Under the pieces are notes generated by a model. The model saw only the letters and a list, made by a program, of their open reading frames with translations. It was not told where the DNA came from and ran no database searches. Below, one piece after another: positions 8,372-17,127 of a DNA stretch of 55,553 bases. The stretch comes from UBA11606 sp049437325. GTDB taxonomy: Bacteria > Actinomycetota > Acidimicrobiia > Acidimicrobiales > Aldehydirespiratoraceae. The translations under genes and the position numbers were made by a program. Positions within the stretch are counted from its first letter, which is position 1, and every line of letters begins with the position of its first letter. The stretch lies in the NCBI GenBank assembly GCA_049437325.1, contig JBMTIM010000013.1:1-55553 (forward strand). The letters are read 5' to 3'.

Positions 8372-9667
8372 GTGAACAACGACGCCGACAAGCGCAGCTA
8401 CCACGTCGAGCGCGGCGATGCGCCGCCCATTCCCTCCGGCTGCCCGGTGCACCCGACGTGGAGTCCCCTCGATCGCGCCTATCTCGACGACCCGTACACG
8501 CTTGCGACCCAGCTCCGGGATGACCATCCCGTCTTCTACAGCGAGCAACTGCAGTACCTGGTCGTGACCGAGATGGAGGAAATCGAGCGGATCTTCGTCG
8601 ACCATGAAACATTCGCCTCGGCCAACGTGCAGGACCCGGTGTTCCCGCTCGGCGCCGCCGCCCAAGCCGTCTTCGCCGATGCCCCCGACTACAACCCGGT
8701 TGCTGTCATGTCGAACCGAGCCGAGCCGGACCACGGCCGGCTCCGGGTCTTCACTCGACAGGGTTTCTCGAATCGACGGATCCAGACGCTCGAGCCGTAC
8801 ATCCGTCGCCGCAGCCACGAACTGATCGACGCCATGCAGGCAGCAGGTTCGCCCACCGAGTTCGTCGAGGCGTTCGGCTTTCCGCTCCCGGGCGAGACCG
8901 TGTTTCGGTTCATCGGCTTTCCCGAGGCCGATGACGACATGCTCAAGGAGTGGTGCGTCGAACGCAAGGCCTTCTCGTGGGGGAATCCGACCGGCGAACA
9001 GCAGGCCAAGATCGCCGAGGACATGGTGTCGTACTGGCGATATTGCCGCGCGTTCACCGCAGCGAAACGCGACACCCGTGGCGACGATCTGGCCTCTGAA
9101 CTGATCACGCTGCACGAACAGCACCCGAAGGATCTGTCGTATCGGGAGGTCGAGTCCATCGTCTACGGACTCTCGTTCGCCGGACACGAGGCCGTCACTG
9201 CACTCATCTGCAACACATTGCAGTGTCTGCTCCCCCGCCGCGACCAGTGGGACGCCGTCTGTTCCGATCCGGGTCTCGTTCCGAATGCGATCGACGAGGT
9301 CCTTCGCTACAACTCGAGCCAGATCTCGTGGCGCCGAGTGACCACCACCGAGACAACGGTCGGTGGCTTCGCAGTTCCGCAAGGGACCGGTATCTTCCTC
9401 AACTTTGCGTCGGCCAATCGCCAGGCCGACATCTGGGACAACCCGGACACGTTCGACATCCGCCGCCCCAACGCCGCCCGACACATCTCCTTCGGCAAGG
9501 GTGTGCACTTCTGTCTTGGCGCGAAGTTCGCCAAGTTCGAGACCGGCTTGATGCTCGAGGTTCTTGCCGAGCGGCTCCCTACGCTCCAGCTCCCGGAGCA
9601 GACGTTCGACTACTTCCCCAACATCACCTTTCGGGGACCAGAGACGCTGCACGTAGCCTGGTCCTGA
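8372..9667 (+). CDS. Cytochrome P450
   Basis: Soluble class I-type bacterial P450 monooxygenase of about 431 residues. The I-helix oxygen-activation motif is AGHEAVT (ordinary consensus AGxxTT), the ExxR of the K helix is in NAIDEVLRYNSS, and the haem-thiolate loop is FGKGVHFCLG. GTG 8372 gives VNNDADKRS with a GGG-rich stretch upstream; an in-frame GTG at 8327 would add 15 residues with little family resemblance. The stop overlaps the FAD oxidase start (TGATG), so the two are co-translated. No ferredoxin or reductase gene is adjacent. Substrate unknown; the LigAB neighbour makes an aromatic or aryl-ether plausible. Confidence 0.9.
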   Translation: MNNDADKRSYHVERGDAPPIPSGCPVHPTWSPLDRAYLDDPYTLATQLRDDHPVFYSEQLQYLVVTEMEEIERIFVDHETFASANVQDPVFPLGAAAQAVFADAPDYNPVAVMSNRAEPDHGRLRVFTRQGFSNRRIQTLEPYIRRRSHELIDAMQAAGSPTEFVEAFGFPLPGETVFRFIGFPEADDDMLKEWCVERKAFSWGNPTGEQQAKIAEDMVSYWRYCRAFTAAKRDTRGDDLASELITLHEQHPKDLSYREVESIVYGLSFAGHEAVTALICNTLQCLLPRRDQWDAVCSDPGLVPNAIDEVLRYNSSQISWRRVTTTETTVGGFAVPQGTGIFLNFASANRQADIWDNPDTFDIRRPNAARHISFGKGVHFCLGAKFAKFETGLMLEVLAERLPTLQLPEQTFDYFPNITFRGPETLHVAWS

Positions 9668-11088
9668 TGTCGCTCCCCGGTCCCGAAGTCGTCGACGCCT
9701 TGCGAGCCGCGCTCGACGCGAACGCCGTGCTCGTCGGCGACGATGCCACCTCGTTTCTGATCGACCCGCGCAACAAGCCCACCGCCGACGACGCCGTGGT
9801 CGTCCGGCCTGCCGACACTGCCGGTGTCGCTGCGACCGTCGCCATCTGTGCCGAACACCAGGTGGCCGTCGTTCCCCAGGGCGGCAACAGTGGCCTGAGC
9901 TACGGCACCCATTCGCCCACCGACCGACCGTCGATCGTCCTGTCGGTTGCCCGGCTCGACCAGATCATCTCGATCGATCCCGATCGCTGGACGATCACCG
10001 CCGAGGCCGGTGTCACCATCGAGGCGGTCCAGCGAGCTGCGCACGACGCTGGCCGCAAGTTCGCCCCCGACTGGGGTGCGCGCGGCTCTGCGACGGTGGG
10101 TGGCGCGATCGCCACCGACGCAGGCGGCAACAACGTCGTCCGTTACGGCAACATGCGCGACAACGTGATGGGCATCGAGGCGGTGCTCGCCGACGGGTCG
10201 GTGTGGGACGGCCGACGGGCACTCGTGAAGGATTCCTCGGGATACGACCTGAAGCACCTGTTCATCGGTGGGGAAGGCACGCTCGGCATCGTGACCTCGG
10301 CGGTCTTGAAGCTCGTTCCGGCCACGCCACACGAAACCTCGCTGCTCGCGGCGATCACCGGGCTCGGCGCGCTTCGGCCCCTGCTCGAACTGGCCCATGT
10401 GCATGCTCCCGGCATGATCTCGGCCTTCGAGCTGCTGCCCGACGTTGCGATCGACCGCGTGGTGGAGATTTCCGATGCGACGAAACCGATCGATGCCGGC
10501 ACCGAGTACTACGCCCTCGTCAAGCTGGCCTCGTCGAAGCCGGTCGACGACGACATCGCCGCGTTCCTCGAAGCCGGGGCCGCGGCGGGTCACATCCTCG
10601 ACGCCGTGGTCGCCGGAACCCCCGATCAGGAGGCCAACCTGTGGTTCCTGCGCGACCACGCCCCGCCGACGTCGTGCTTCGTCGAGCACCAGGAACACGG
10701 TCTGAAGCTCGACACGGCGGTACCGGTCGACCGCATCCAGGAGTTCGTCCAGTCGGTTCTCGACGCAGCATCGGAGATCGCCCCGATGGCGCTTGCCTAC
10801 GGCTTCGGCCATGTCGGAGACGGCAACCTCCACATGATGATCCTTCCCACGAGCGACGACGCCGTCGATCCATGGCTCGCGGTTCGCGACGCCATGTCGG
10901 ACCGGATCGACGAACTCGTCTTCGGGCTCGACGGCACGCTGTCGGCCGAGCACGGTGTCGGTCTGCTGCTGCGAGATCGTGTCGGCCCGCAGAAATCGAA
11001 CCTCGAGTGGCAGATGATGCGGGCGGTGAAGGCCGCGCTCGACCCGCACGACCTGTTCAACCCCGGAAAGATGATTCCGGCAGGCTGA
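9667..11088 (+). CDS. FAD-linked oxidase, D-2-hydroxyacid dehydrogenase / GlcD family
   Basis: Flavoprotein of 473 residues of the VAO/PCMH family, which oxidises 2-hydroxyacids such as D-lactate, D-2-hydroxyglutarate or glycolate. The FAD-binding domain includes VVPQGGNSGLSYG (about residue 65) and GARGSATVGGAIATDAGGNN (about 135). The C-terminal FAD-oxidase domain has GFGHVGDGNLHMMI and ends with SAEHGVGLL and DPHDLFNPGKM, family hallmarks. It is coupled to the P450 by a TGATG overlap and converges with the sulfatase gene 1 bp away. The true substrate is unknown. Confidence 0.88.
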   Translation: MSLPGPEVVDALRAALDANAVLVGDDATSFLIDPRNKPTADDAVVVRPADTAGVAATVAICAEHQVAVVPQGGNSGLSYGTHSPTDRPSIVLSVARLDQIISIDPDRWTITAEAGVTIEAVQRAAHDAGRKFAPDWGARGSATVGGAIATDAGGNNVVRYGNMRDNVMGIEAVLADGSVWDGRRALVKDSSGYDLKHLFIGGEGTLGIVTSAVLKLVPATPHETSLLAAITGLGALRPLLELAHVHAPGMISAFELLPDVAIDRVVEISDATKPIDAGTEYYALVKLASSKPVDDDIAAFLEAGAAAGHILDAVVAGTPDQEANLWFLRDHAPPTSCFVEHQEHGLKLDTAVPVDRIQEFVQSVLDAASEIAPMALAYGFGHVGDGNLHMMILPTSDDAVDPWLAVRDAMSDRIDELVFGLDGTLSAEHGVGLLLRDRVGPQKSNLEWQMMRAVKAALDPHDLFNPGKMIPAG

Positions 11089-11089
11089 C

Positions 11090-12727
11090 TCAGCCGATGT
11101 TGGGACGGGCTGCGTCGGGGACATCGGCCTCGTTCCAGTAGCCGATCAGGATGCCGTCGACCGCATCCTTGCCCTCGTACCTCGGCACGTCACCGTCGCC
11201 GGGTCGCCAGGTCAGCTCGTGACTCCGAGCTCGATACCACTCGAAGAGCCGTTCGTGGAGTTCGGCTCGCACCGGTGCCAACCCAGGATCGCCGATCCGA
11301 TCGGTGAGCTCCGCCGGTTCCTCCCCAAGGTCGTAGAGCAAGTTCGGTCCGGTCTCGCTCAGGATGTACTTGTAGTCGGGGGTGCGCAGCATCGTGGCCC
11401 GACGACTCGCCCGGGGTCCCGGTGGCAGGTCGTTGACCATCTCCATGAGGCTGAACTCCGACTCGGTCACTGCGACCTGGTCGTGATCGTCCGCCGCACC
11501 GGCGCGATCGTGAAGGAGGGGCTCGAGCGATTGGCCCTCGAGATGGACGTTCGCACCGGCATCGCCGCCGAGTGCATCGACGAACGTCGGTGCAAGGTCG
11601 ATCATCTCGACGAGGTCGGTGGAGACCGACCCCCTCGTGGCGTCGGCGCCCGCTCGCGGGTCGGCCACGATCATCGGGATTCGCACGACCTCTTCGTGGA
11701 GCCAGTCCTTTTCCCCCATCCAGTGGTCGCCGAGGTAGTCGCCGTGATCGGAGGTCAACACGATCATCGTGTCATCGGAACGGCCCAGATCGTGGAGTGC
11801 TCGGAACAGTCGGCCGAGATGGTCGTCGAGTTGTTTCACCAGGCCGAGGTAGGCGGGGTAGACGGTCGTGCGCACCTCGTCACGCGAGAACGTCGATCCG
11901 ATTCGGCTGCGCTGGAATGCTCGGAGCACCGGATGCGCAGTTTCGAGCTCGGCGTCGCAACGGTTGGGCGACGGCAGATCGTTGCGATGGACCAGGCGGT
12001 GATAGGGCTCGGACACCACGTAGGGCCAATGCGGCTTGATGAACGAAAGGTGGATACACCAGCGGTCGTCGCCTGCATCTCGGATGAAGTCGATCGCCCG
12101 GTTGGTCATGTAGGCGGTCTCGGACAGTTCGTCGGGGATGATTGCCGGGTACTGCGACGCCTCGAGCAGCCACCCCGACATGCGTTCACCGTCGGGGGTC
12201 AGGACCGAGTTGGCCGCGGTGTGCCACGGGTTGGGGCCGTCGTAGCCCTGTTCGACGAGGAACCGGTTGTAGCCCCGTTCGAACAGCTGCGGCCGCGTGT
12301 TGGGAACGAGTCCGTCATCGCGTTCGATCGGCTCGAATCCGCACTGGTTGACGATCGTCGTCCACGGATCGTCGGGGTCGAGTCGCAGCCGATCGAGGCC
12401 GCTGCGATCGCGGGCCATGTGGGTCTTGCCGATCAGGACGCTTCGCACACCGAGTGGTCGCAGATGATCGCCGATCGTGGGCTCGGCGACCGACAGGGGA
12501 ACGCTGTTGTACCGGGACCCGTGCGACTGGACGTAGCGGCCGGTGTAGGCACTCATGCGCGAGGAGCCACAGACCGATCCCTGTGCGAAGGCCCGGTCGA
12601 ACCGGACGCCACGATCGGCCAACGCATCGATGTTCGGGGTGTCGATCAGCCCGCCGGCACACGACAGGGCGTCGTGGCGAAGCTGGTCACACATGATGAA
12701 GAGGACATTGTGCACCGAAGCATCCAC
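11090..12727 (-). CDS. Sulfatase / phosphonate monoester hydrolase family protein
   Basis: Alkaline-phosphatase-superfamily hydrolase of about 545 residues, predicted to cleave sulfate or phosphonate/phosphate esters. N-terminal metal ligands are in LFIMCDQLRHDAL. The modified-residue motif is VCGSSRMSAYTGR, where the cysteine would become formylglycine; the usual CxPSR proline is serine here. A second metal site is TSDHGDYLGDHWMGEK, and IKPHWPYV is also typical. No signal peptide is seen. Start uncertain: GTG 12727 lies inside a long hairpin, and GTG 12715 (VHNVLF) lies just after it and would suit equally well. Confidence 0.82.
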   Translation of the reverse strand: MDASVHNVLFIMCDQLRHDALSCAGGLIDTPNIDALADRGVRFDRAFAQGSVCGSSRMSAYTGRYVQSHGSRYNSVPLSVAEPTIGDHLRPLGVRSVLIGKTHMARDRSGLDRLRLDPDDPWTTIVNQCGFEPIERDDGLVPNTRPQLFERGYNRFLVEQGYDGPNPWHTAANSVLTPDGERMSGWLLEASQYPAIIPDELSETAYMTNRAIDFIRDAGDDRWCIHLSFIKPHWPYVVSEPYHRLVHRNDLPSPNRCDAELETAHPVLRAFQRSRIGSTFSRDEVRTTVYPAYLGLVKQLDDHLGRLFRALHDLGRSDDTMIVLTSDHGDYLGDHWMGEKDWLHEEVVRIPMIVADPRAGADATRGSVSTDLVEMIDLAPTFVDALGGDAGANVHLEGQSLEPLLHDRAGAADDHDQVAVTESEFSLMEMVNDLPPGPRASRRATMLRTPDYKYILSETGPNLLYDLGEEPAELTDRIGDPGLAPVRAELHERLFEWYRARSHELTWRPGDGDVPRYEGKDAVDGILIGYWNEADVPDAARPNIG

Positions 12728-12759
12728 GCCCTGACGGTAACCGTCGAGGGCGTGGATGC
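12720..12759 (-). repeat. Long inverted repeat at the sulfatase start
   Basis: GCATCCACGCCCTGACGGT (12720-12738) is repeated inverted at 12740-12759 with one extra G (12746) and a one-base centre. It would fold into a hairpin of about 19 pairs between the VOC gene and the sulfatase. It covers the possible start codon at 12727. No U-tract follows, so it is not a canonical terminator. Confidence 0.75.
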
Positions 12760-12771
12760 GTGACGACCGAC

Positions 12772-13410
12772 TCAGGCGACGAATCCCTCGAGGGGCGTCG
12801 CCTCCGGCACCTCCCAGTCGAGGGGCATCTGGGAGAAGTCGAAGAACGGTGATTCGTCGCCTTCGTCGATTGCGTCCTGCACCTGGTCGTAGAACCCTTT
12901 GCCGGTCTCCTCGGCGAAGGTGATTGCAACCTCTTCGGCAGTATCGGAGCGTGCCGGCCGCTGGCAGTACTCGGGGAACGATGCCTCGCCGGCGTCTCCC
13001 TCCTCGTACCCGCGGGCGAACAGTTGCTTGAGCACACCGAACCCATCGTTGCGAACGAGCATCTCGCCTCGCGGGTGACCACCGAGACGCTGCATGTGCT
13101 CGATGAACTTCTCGAGATCGTGCGTGTCGTAGGCAACGTGCTGAACGGCGTGGTCTCCGTGGCGCTCGGTGAACCTGGTCACCTGACTGATCTCGGCCCG
13201 ATCGATGCCCTCGATCAGCGCAACACCGAAGTCGCCGTAGTCGATGCACCAGATCTTCATCGACGACCCAGGATCGTCGGGCCGCACATCGTCGATGCGA
13301 TTGATCAGCGTGCCCCCCTCGACCTCGATGTGGAACCACGCCCACTTCTCGATCTGGCCCTTGGCGCAGGCGTAGGTGACATGGTCGACTTTCTTCAGGT
13401 GCGATCCCAT
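12772..13410 (-). CDS. VOC-fold dioxygenase-like protein (4-hydroxyphenylpyruvate dioxygenase-like)
   Basis: Vicinal-oxygen-chelate protein of 212 residues. It begins KKVDHVTYACAKGQ, with a first histidine typical of a VOC metal site, and carries DHAVQHVAYDTHDLEKFIEHM at about residues 84-106, resembling the metal-binding region of 4-hydroxyphenylpyruvate dioxygenase and its relatives. It is about half the length of a full HPPD, so it is probably a one-module relative. The substrate is unknown. The start lies 11 bp from a perfect inverted repeat shared with the divergent Lrp-type regulator, which probably controls it. Confidence 0.7.
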   Translation of the reverse strand: MGSHLKKVDHVTYACAKGQIEKWAWFHIEVEGGTLINRIDDVRPDDPGSSMKIWCIDYGDFGVALIEGIDRAEISQVTRFTERHGDHAVQHVAYDTHDLEKFIEHMQRLGGHPRGEMLVRNDGFGVLKQLFARGYEEGDAGEASFPEYCQRPARSDTAEEVAITFAEETGKGFYDQVQDAIDEGDESPFFDFSQMPLDWEVPEATPLEGFVA

Positions 13411-13420
13411 GGCCTGATCA

Positions 13421-13465
13421 CAGCAGAGTGTTCAGTATGATGCAATGAGTTTGAACACTCTGCTG
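13421..13465. promoter_or_regulatory. Perfect 14-bp inverted repeat between the VOC and Lrp genes
   Basis: CAGCAGAGTGTTCA (13421-13434) and its exact complement TGAACACTCTGCTG (13452-13465) flank a 17-bp AT-richer spacer. A -10-like TATGAT (13436-13441) sits in the spacer, reading toward the Lrp gene. This fits an autoregulated, divergent Lrp/AsnC operator. Confidence 0.75.
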
Positions 13466-13501
13466 CCGAAGCAGTATCTCCAAGCCAGAACGTCTGATCC
13501 G

Positions 13502-13975
13502 ATGGCCCGACTGTCCGCCCCACATGAACACCTCGACGCAACCGACGTTGCCCTTCTCCAGGCGGCACGGGCCAGCCCCAGGGCAAGCATCGCCCAGCTC
13601 GCTCGCGACACCGGCCTGGCTCGCGGCACCGTCTACACCCGCCTCGACCAGCTGCACGCCGACGGGATCATCGTCGGCTGGGGACCAGAACTCGACAGCC
13701 GCGCACTCGGCTTCGATGTCCTGGCCTTTTGCACGCTCCAGATCGCGCAGGGGGCCCACGACGAGACGATCGCAGCACTGGCCGACATCGCCGAAATCAC
13801 CGAGATTCACACCGTCACCGGTGACGGTGACCTGCTCGTGCGGATCGTCGCCCGCTCCAACGATCACCTACACGAGGTGCTCATGACGGTGACCTCCCTA
13901 CCCCCGGTGCGCCACAGCCACACCCAGCTCTCACTGGCAACCCGTCACCACCGACCTGTCGTCGACGCACTCTGA
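13502..13975 (+). CDS. Lrp/AsnC family transcriptional regulator
   Basis: Feast/famine-type regulator of 157 residues. The N-terminal AsnC helix-turn-helix covers about residues 10-65 (LDATDVALLQAARASPRASIAQLARDTGLARGTVYTRL in parts), followed by a RAM effector/oligomerisation domain (about 75-150; IHTVTGDGDLLVRIVARS). ATG 13502 is preferred because the upstream in-frame ATG 13445 lies inside the operator and at the predicted transcription start. The preferred start gives the usual family length. It is divergent from the VOC gene. The effector may be an aromatic amino acid or derivative if the VOC partner is HPPD-like; that is a guess. Confidence 0.88.
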   Translation: MARLSAPHEHLDATDVALLQAARASPRASIAQLARDTGLARGTVYTRLDQLHADGIIVGWGPELDSRALGFDVLAFCTLQIAQGAHDETIAALADIAEITEIHTVTGDGDLLVRIVARSNDHLHEVLMTVTSLPPVRHSHTQLSLATRHHRPVVDAL

Positions 13976-14049
13976 ACCCACCGATCCCCTCGAAACCGCG
14001 CGGGGGTGTCGTCACACCGACCTGTGTCCAGCTGCTCGCCTCGTTCGAA

Positions 14050-14889
14050 TCATCCCCCCTCGATTGCGGCGTTGAGTGCCTCCAGCCCGCTCGGGTCGAG
14101 CGCGCCGCGCCACGACCAGACGACGACATCGACACCGACATCGAAAAAACCCTGCGCTGTGTCGAGAAGCTCGGCGGGTTCACCGTCGGTTCCGAGATGC
14201 ACCGATCGGGTGATCTCGGCCTGATCGCGTCCGACCCTGTCGCAGTGGCCGCGGAGCACCTCGTCGAGCTCCTGCCAATCCGACGGCTGTTCGGGAAAGG
14301 TCATGTCCCACTGGTCTGCGAACCTGGCTGCGGTCCGTAGCGTACGGATCCGTCCCTTTCCACCGATCACGATCGGTATCCGATCCTGCACCGGCTTCGG
14401 TTCGCACCACGCCTTCTCGAGTTCGAAGAAGCGACCCGAGAACGACGTCTCCTTGTTGGCCAGGAGCGACACGATGATCTCCATGCCCTCCTCGAGGCGA
14501 TCGGAACGGTCGCGCAACGGGCCGAGGTCGATGCCGTAGGCATCGCTTTCCATGAAGTTCCAGCCCGCACCCATGCCGAGTTCGAATCGACCATCGGAGA
14601 TGATGTCGATCGTGGCTGCCATGTTGGCGGTCACCGCAGGGTGGCGATGGTGCATACCGTTGACCATCGACCCGATCCGCAGCCGTGAGGTCGCCTGCGC
14701 CAGCGCAGCCAACATCGTCCAGCCCTCGAGGTTCGGGCCGTCGTAGGGCGGCGCCAGCGGGTAGAAGTGATCCCAGTTCCAGGCCGACTCGAATGCCGGC
14801 ATCTCGTCGGCCATCTGCCAGAAGTGCAGAAACTCCTGCCAGGTTGCGTGGTGCGGCGGCGTCTTCAGTGCGTGACGTCCCATCGGCAT
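14050..14889 (-). CDS. LLM-class (luciferase-like) F420-dependent oxidoreductase
   Basis: Luciferase-like TIM-barrel oxidoreductase of 279 residues, probably using coenzyme F420 or FMN. Family features are ESAWNWDHFYPL near residue 35, LRIGSMVNGMHHRHPAVTANMAATIDIIS at about 70-98 (in parts), GRFELGMGAGWN and PIVIGGKG. Two in-frame starts six bases apart (14889 and 14883) are equivalent. The first beta strand usual in the family is not evident. It is the last gene after an acyl-CoA dehydrogenase, 47 bp downstream on the same strand. The substrate cannot be predicted. Confidence 0.85.
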   Translation of the reverse strand: MPMGRHALKTPPHHATWQEFLHFWQMADEMPAFESAWNWDHFYPLAPPYDGPNLEGWTMLAALAQATSRLRIGSMVNGMHHRHPAVTANMAATIDIISDGRFELGMGAGWNFMESDAYGIDLGPLRDRSDRLEEGMEIIVSLLANKETSFSGRFFELEKAWCEPKPVQDRIPIVIGGKGRIRTLRTAARFADQWDMTFPEQPSDWQELDEVLRGHCDRVGRDQAEITRSVHLGTDGEPAELLDTAQGFFDVGVDVVVWSWRGALDPSGLEALNAAIEGG

Positions 14890-14936
14890 GCCCTTTCGTC
14901 GGCGTACCGAGACCGTACCGCTCCGATGCCGAGCAC

Positions 14937-16127
14937 TCAGCCCAGCGACTGACGACGCAGCTCGCGACGTGCGATCGCCATCAGGTGGACCTCGTCGGGT
15001 CCATCGGCGATGCGAAGCGCACGCAAGTCGGCGTACATGCGGGCAAGCGGAGTGTCGTCACTGACGCCAGCCGCCCCGTGCACCTGGATGGCGCGATCGA
15101 CGACGGTCGTGGCCATCCGCATCACCTGCACTTTGATGATCGACATGTGCGGTGCGGCTGCCTTGTCGCCTTCGGTGTCCATCAACGCAGCGACCCGCAG
15201 GGTCGCAAGGCGGCAGGCGTCGATGTCGATCCTCGACTCGGCGATCCAGTCCATGACGTTTGCTCGTGACGCAACCGGCGCACCAAATGTCTCTCGTGCC
15301 TCGGCTCGTCGACACATCAGCGTGAGTGCTCGCTCGGCGACCCCGATCGTCCGCATGCAGTGCTGCACCCGAGCCGGGCCGAGGCGAGCCTGCCCGATCG
15401 CAAAGCCGTCTCCGACGTCGCCGAGGATGGCGTCGTCGCCGACCCGCACATTGGCGAAGCGCAGCTCACAGTGCCCGGCGTCGTCGGTGTACCCGAACTT
15501 GGGGAGGTTGCGCACGACCTCGAGCCCTGGCGCATCGCGTGGCACGAGGAAGACGGTGTGTTTGCGGTGGCGAGACGATGCCGCACCTTCCGCTCCCACC
15601 GTGTTGGCAACCGTCAAGAGGTAGGCGCACTGCGGGTGCAACACCCCAGAGATCCACCATTTCGATCCTTCGAGCACCCACTCGCCGCCCGTGCGGCGGG
15701 CGGTCATCGCCATGTTCGATGCATCCGACGAGGCCACGTCCGGCTCGGTCATTGCGAAGGCGGAGCGGATCTGCCCGGCGAGCTGCGGCTCGAGCCAACG
15801 GGCCTTCTGTGCGGGGCTTCCGTACCGGATCAAGGCGTCCCCGTTGATCGAACTCGGCGCGTCGGTATTGGTCGCCTCCTGGGCCAGGCGGGACGTCCCG
15901 AGCACTTCGGCGAGCGGTGCGTACTCGAGCGCAGAGAGCCCGGGTCCGTAGTCGGCGTCACGCACATTGAGATTCCAGAGACCGTCGGCCCGAGCCGCCG
16001 CTTTGAGCCCCTCGACGATCGCTCGGTCCGGATCGGGAACGTCGGCCACCGGCTCGACCCGCTCGGCGATGAACGCCTCGAGGCGCGCTTGGTACGCAGC
16101 CGATCGAGGAGTCTGGGTCAGATCCAT
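14937..16127 (-). CDS. Acyl-CoA dehydrogenase family protein
   Basis: FAD enzyme of 396 residues that oxidises an acyl-CoA and hands electrons to ETF. Motifs are AMTEPDVASSDASN (flavin/substrate loop, about residue 125), GSKWWISG, and the C-terminal RAIQVHGAAGVSDDTPLARMYADLRALRIADG, quoted in part, near the C-terminus. The pattern is closest to long/very-long or CaiA-like dehydrogenases. It lies 34 bp after etfA, so its acceptor is encoded in the same operon. The actual acyl-CoA is unknown. Confidence 0.9.
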   Translation of the reverse strand: MDLTQTPRSAAYQARLEAFIAERVEPVADVPDPDRAIVEGLKAAARADGLWNLNVRDADYGPGLSALEYAPLAEVLGTSRLAQEATNTDAPSSINGDALIRYGSPAQKARWLEPQLAGQIRSAFAMTEPDVASSDASNMAMTARRTGGEWVLEGSKWWISGVLHPQCAYLLTVANTVGAEGAASSRHRKHTVFLVPRDAPGLEVVRNLPKFGYTDDAGHCELRFANVRVGDDAILGDVGDGFAIGQARLGPARVQHCMRTIGVAERALTLMCRRAEARETFGAPVASRANVMDWIAESRIDIDACRLATLRVAALMDTEGDKAAAPHMSIIKVQVMRMATTVVDRAIQVHGAAGVSDDTPLARMYADLRALRIADGPDEVHLMAIARRELRRQSLG

Positions 16128-16161
16128 GCCCGGCGAGCCTAGGGCATCGCCTCGTGAGCGC

Positions 16162-17127
16162 TCAGCCCCTGCGAGCCTTCACTTCATCGATGATCGCGGG
16201 GATCACCTCGTGAAGATCACCGATGACAGCCCAATCGGCCTTGGTCACCATGTTTGCTTCCCGGTCGGTGTTGATCGCCAGGATGTGCTTCGAGGCCATC
16301 GCGCCGACCCAATGCTGAATTGCGCCTGAGATACCCGACGCGATGTAGATCTCCGGTGCAATCCGGGTACCGGTCTGGCCGACCTGGTCGGAGTGGGGAC
16401 GCCAACCATTGTTGGTGACCGCACGCGAGCAGCCGACGCGCCCGTTCAGCAGGGCGGCGAGTTCTTCCAGCGGGGCGAAGCCGTCGGCCGAGCCGACGCC
16501 GCGACCACCGCCGCACACGACCGGCGCAGTCGGCAGGGTGACCCCTGCCTCGAGCACCACTCGATCCTTCACCATCGTGACGGTGACGGTGTCGTCGAGC
16601 TCGACATCGAACGATTCGGCATCGCCTGCGCCTGCCTCACCGATCTCGGCCGCCACGGCGTGCAGACCACAGGTGAGCAGCGGCACCTCGGCGTCGAGGG
16701 TGACGTCTTCGAGGAGCGAACCGCCCCACTGGACCCGAGTCATCGACCACGAATCACCGGGGGTCACAGCGACGCAATTGGCGACGAACGGCACGTCGAG
16801 GCGGGCAGCGGCGTGGGCCATGAACTCGTTGCCGCGGTCAGAACCGCAGGCCAGCACCGCTGCGGGTTCGAGTTCTTCGACCATCTGGGCGATCACCGCA
16901 CCATGGGCATCCGGGCCGTAGTCGACGAGAAGATCATGGGTGCAGGTGTGCACGGTCTCCGCGCCGTACTCACCAGCAGCGGCAACAAGATCGACGTCGT
17001 CGCTGCCGATCAGGGCAGCTTCGAGGTCTTCGCCCATCGTTGCGGCCAGCGCCCGGCCGAAGGTCAGCGCCTCCTTGGCCGCCTCGACGAGTACCCCCCG
17101 GTCGTGTTCCACGATGACGAGCAGCAT
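16162..17127 (-). CDS. etfA: Electron transfer flavoprotein alpha subunit
   Basis: FAD-binding ETF subunit of 321 residues that passes electrons from dehydrogenases to ETF:quinone oxidoreductase. The N-terminal half resembles an adenine-nucleotide-binding fold (MLLVIVEHDRG). The C-terminal FAD domain has CGGGRGVG at about residues 205-212, and then GQTGTRIAPEIYIASGISGAIQHWVG and AINTDREANMVTKADWAVIGD, quoted in parts, all standard. It starts at an overlap with the end of etfB. It serves the dimethylglycine-type dehydrogenase and the acyl-CoA dehydrogenase on either side. Confidence 0.96.
   Translation of the reverse strand: MLLVIVEHDRGVLVEAAKEALTFGRALAATMGEDLEAALIGSDDVDLVAAAGEYGAETVHTCTHDLLVDYGPDAHGAVIAQMVEELEPAAVLACGSDRGNEFMAHAAARLDVPFVANCVAVTPGDSWSMTRVQWGGSLLEDVTLDAEVPLLTCGLHAVAAEIGEAGAGDAESFDVELDDTVTVTMVKDRVVLEAGVTLPTAPVVCGGGRGVGSADGFAPLEELAALLNGRVGCSRAVTNNGWRPHSDQVGQTGTRIAPEIYIASGISGAIQHWVGAMASKHILAINTDREANMVTKADWAVIGDLHEVIPAIIDEVKARRG

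Noticed and set aside
13445..13501. Upstream start codon for the Lrp-type regulator
   Set aside because: It lies in the operator spacer, next to the -10 element, so it would not be in the mRNA leader.
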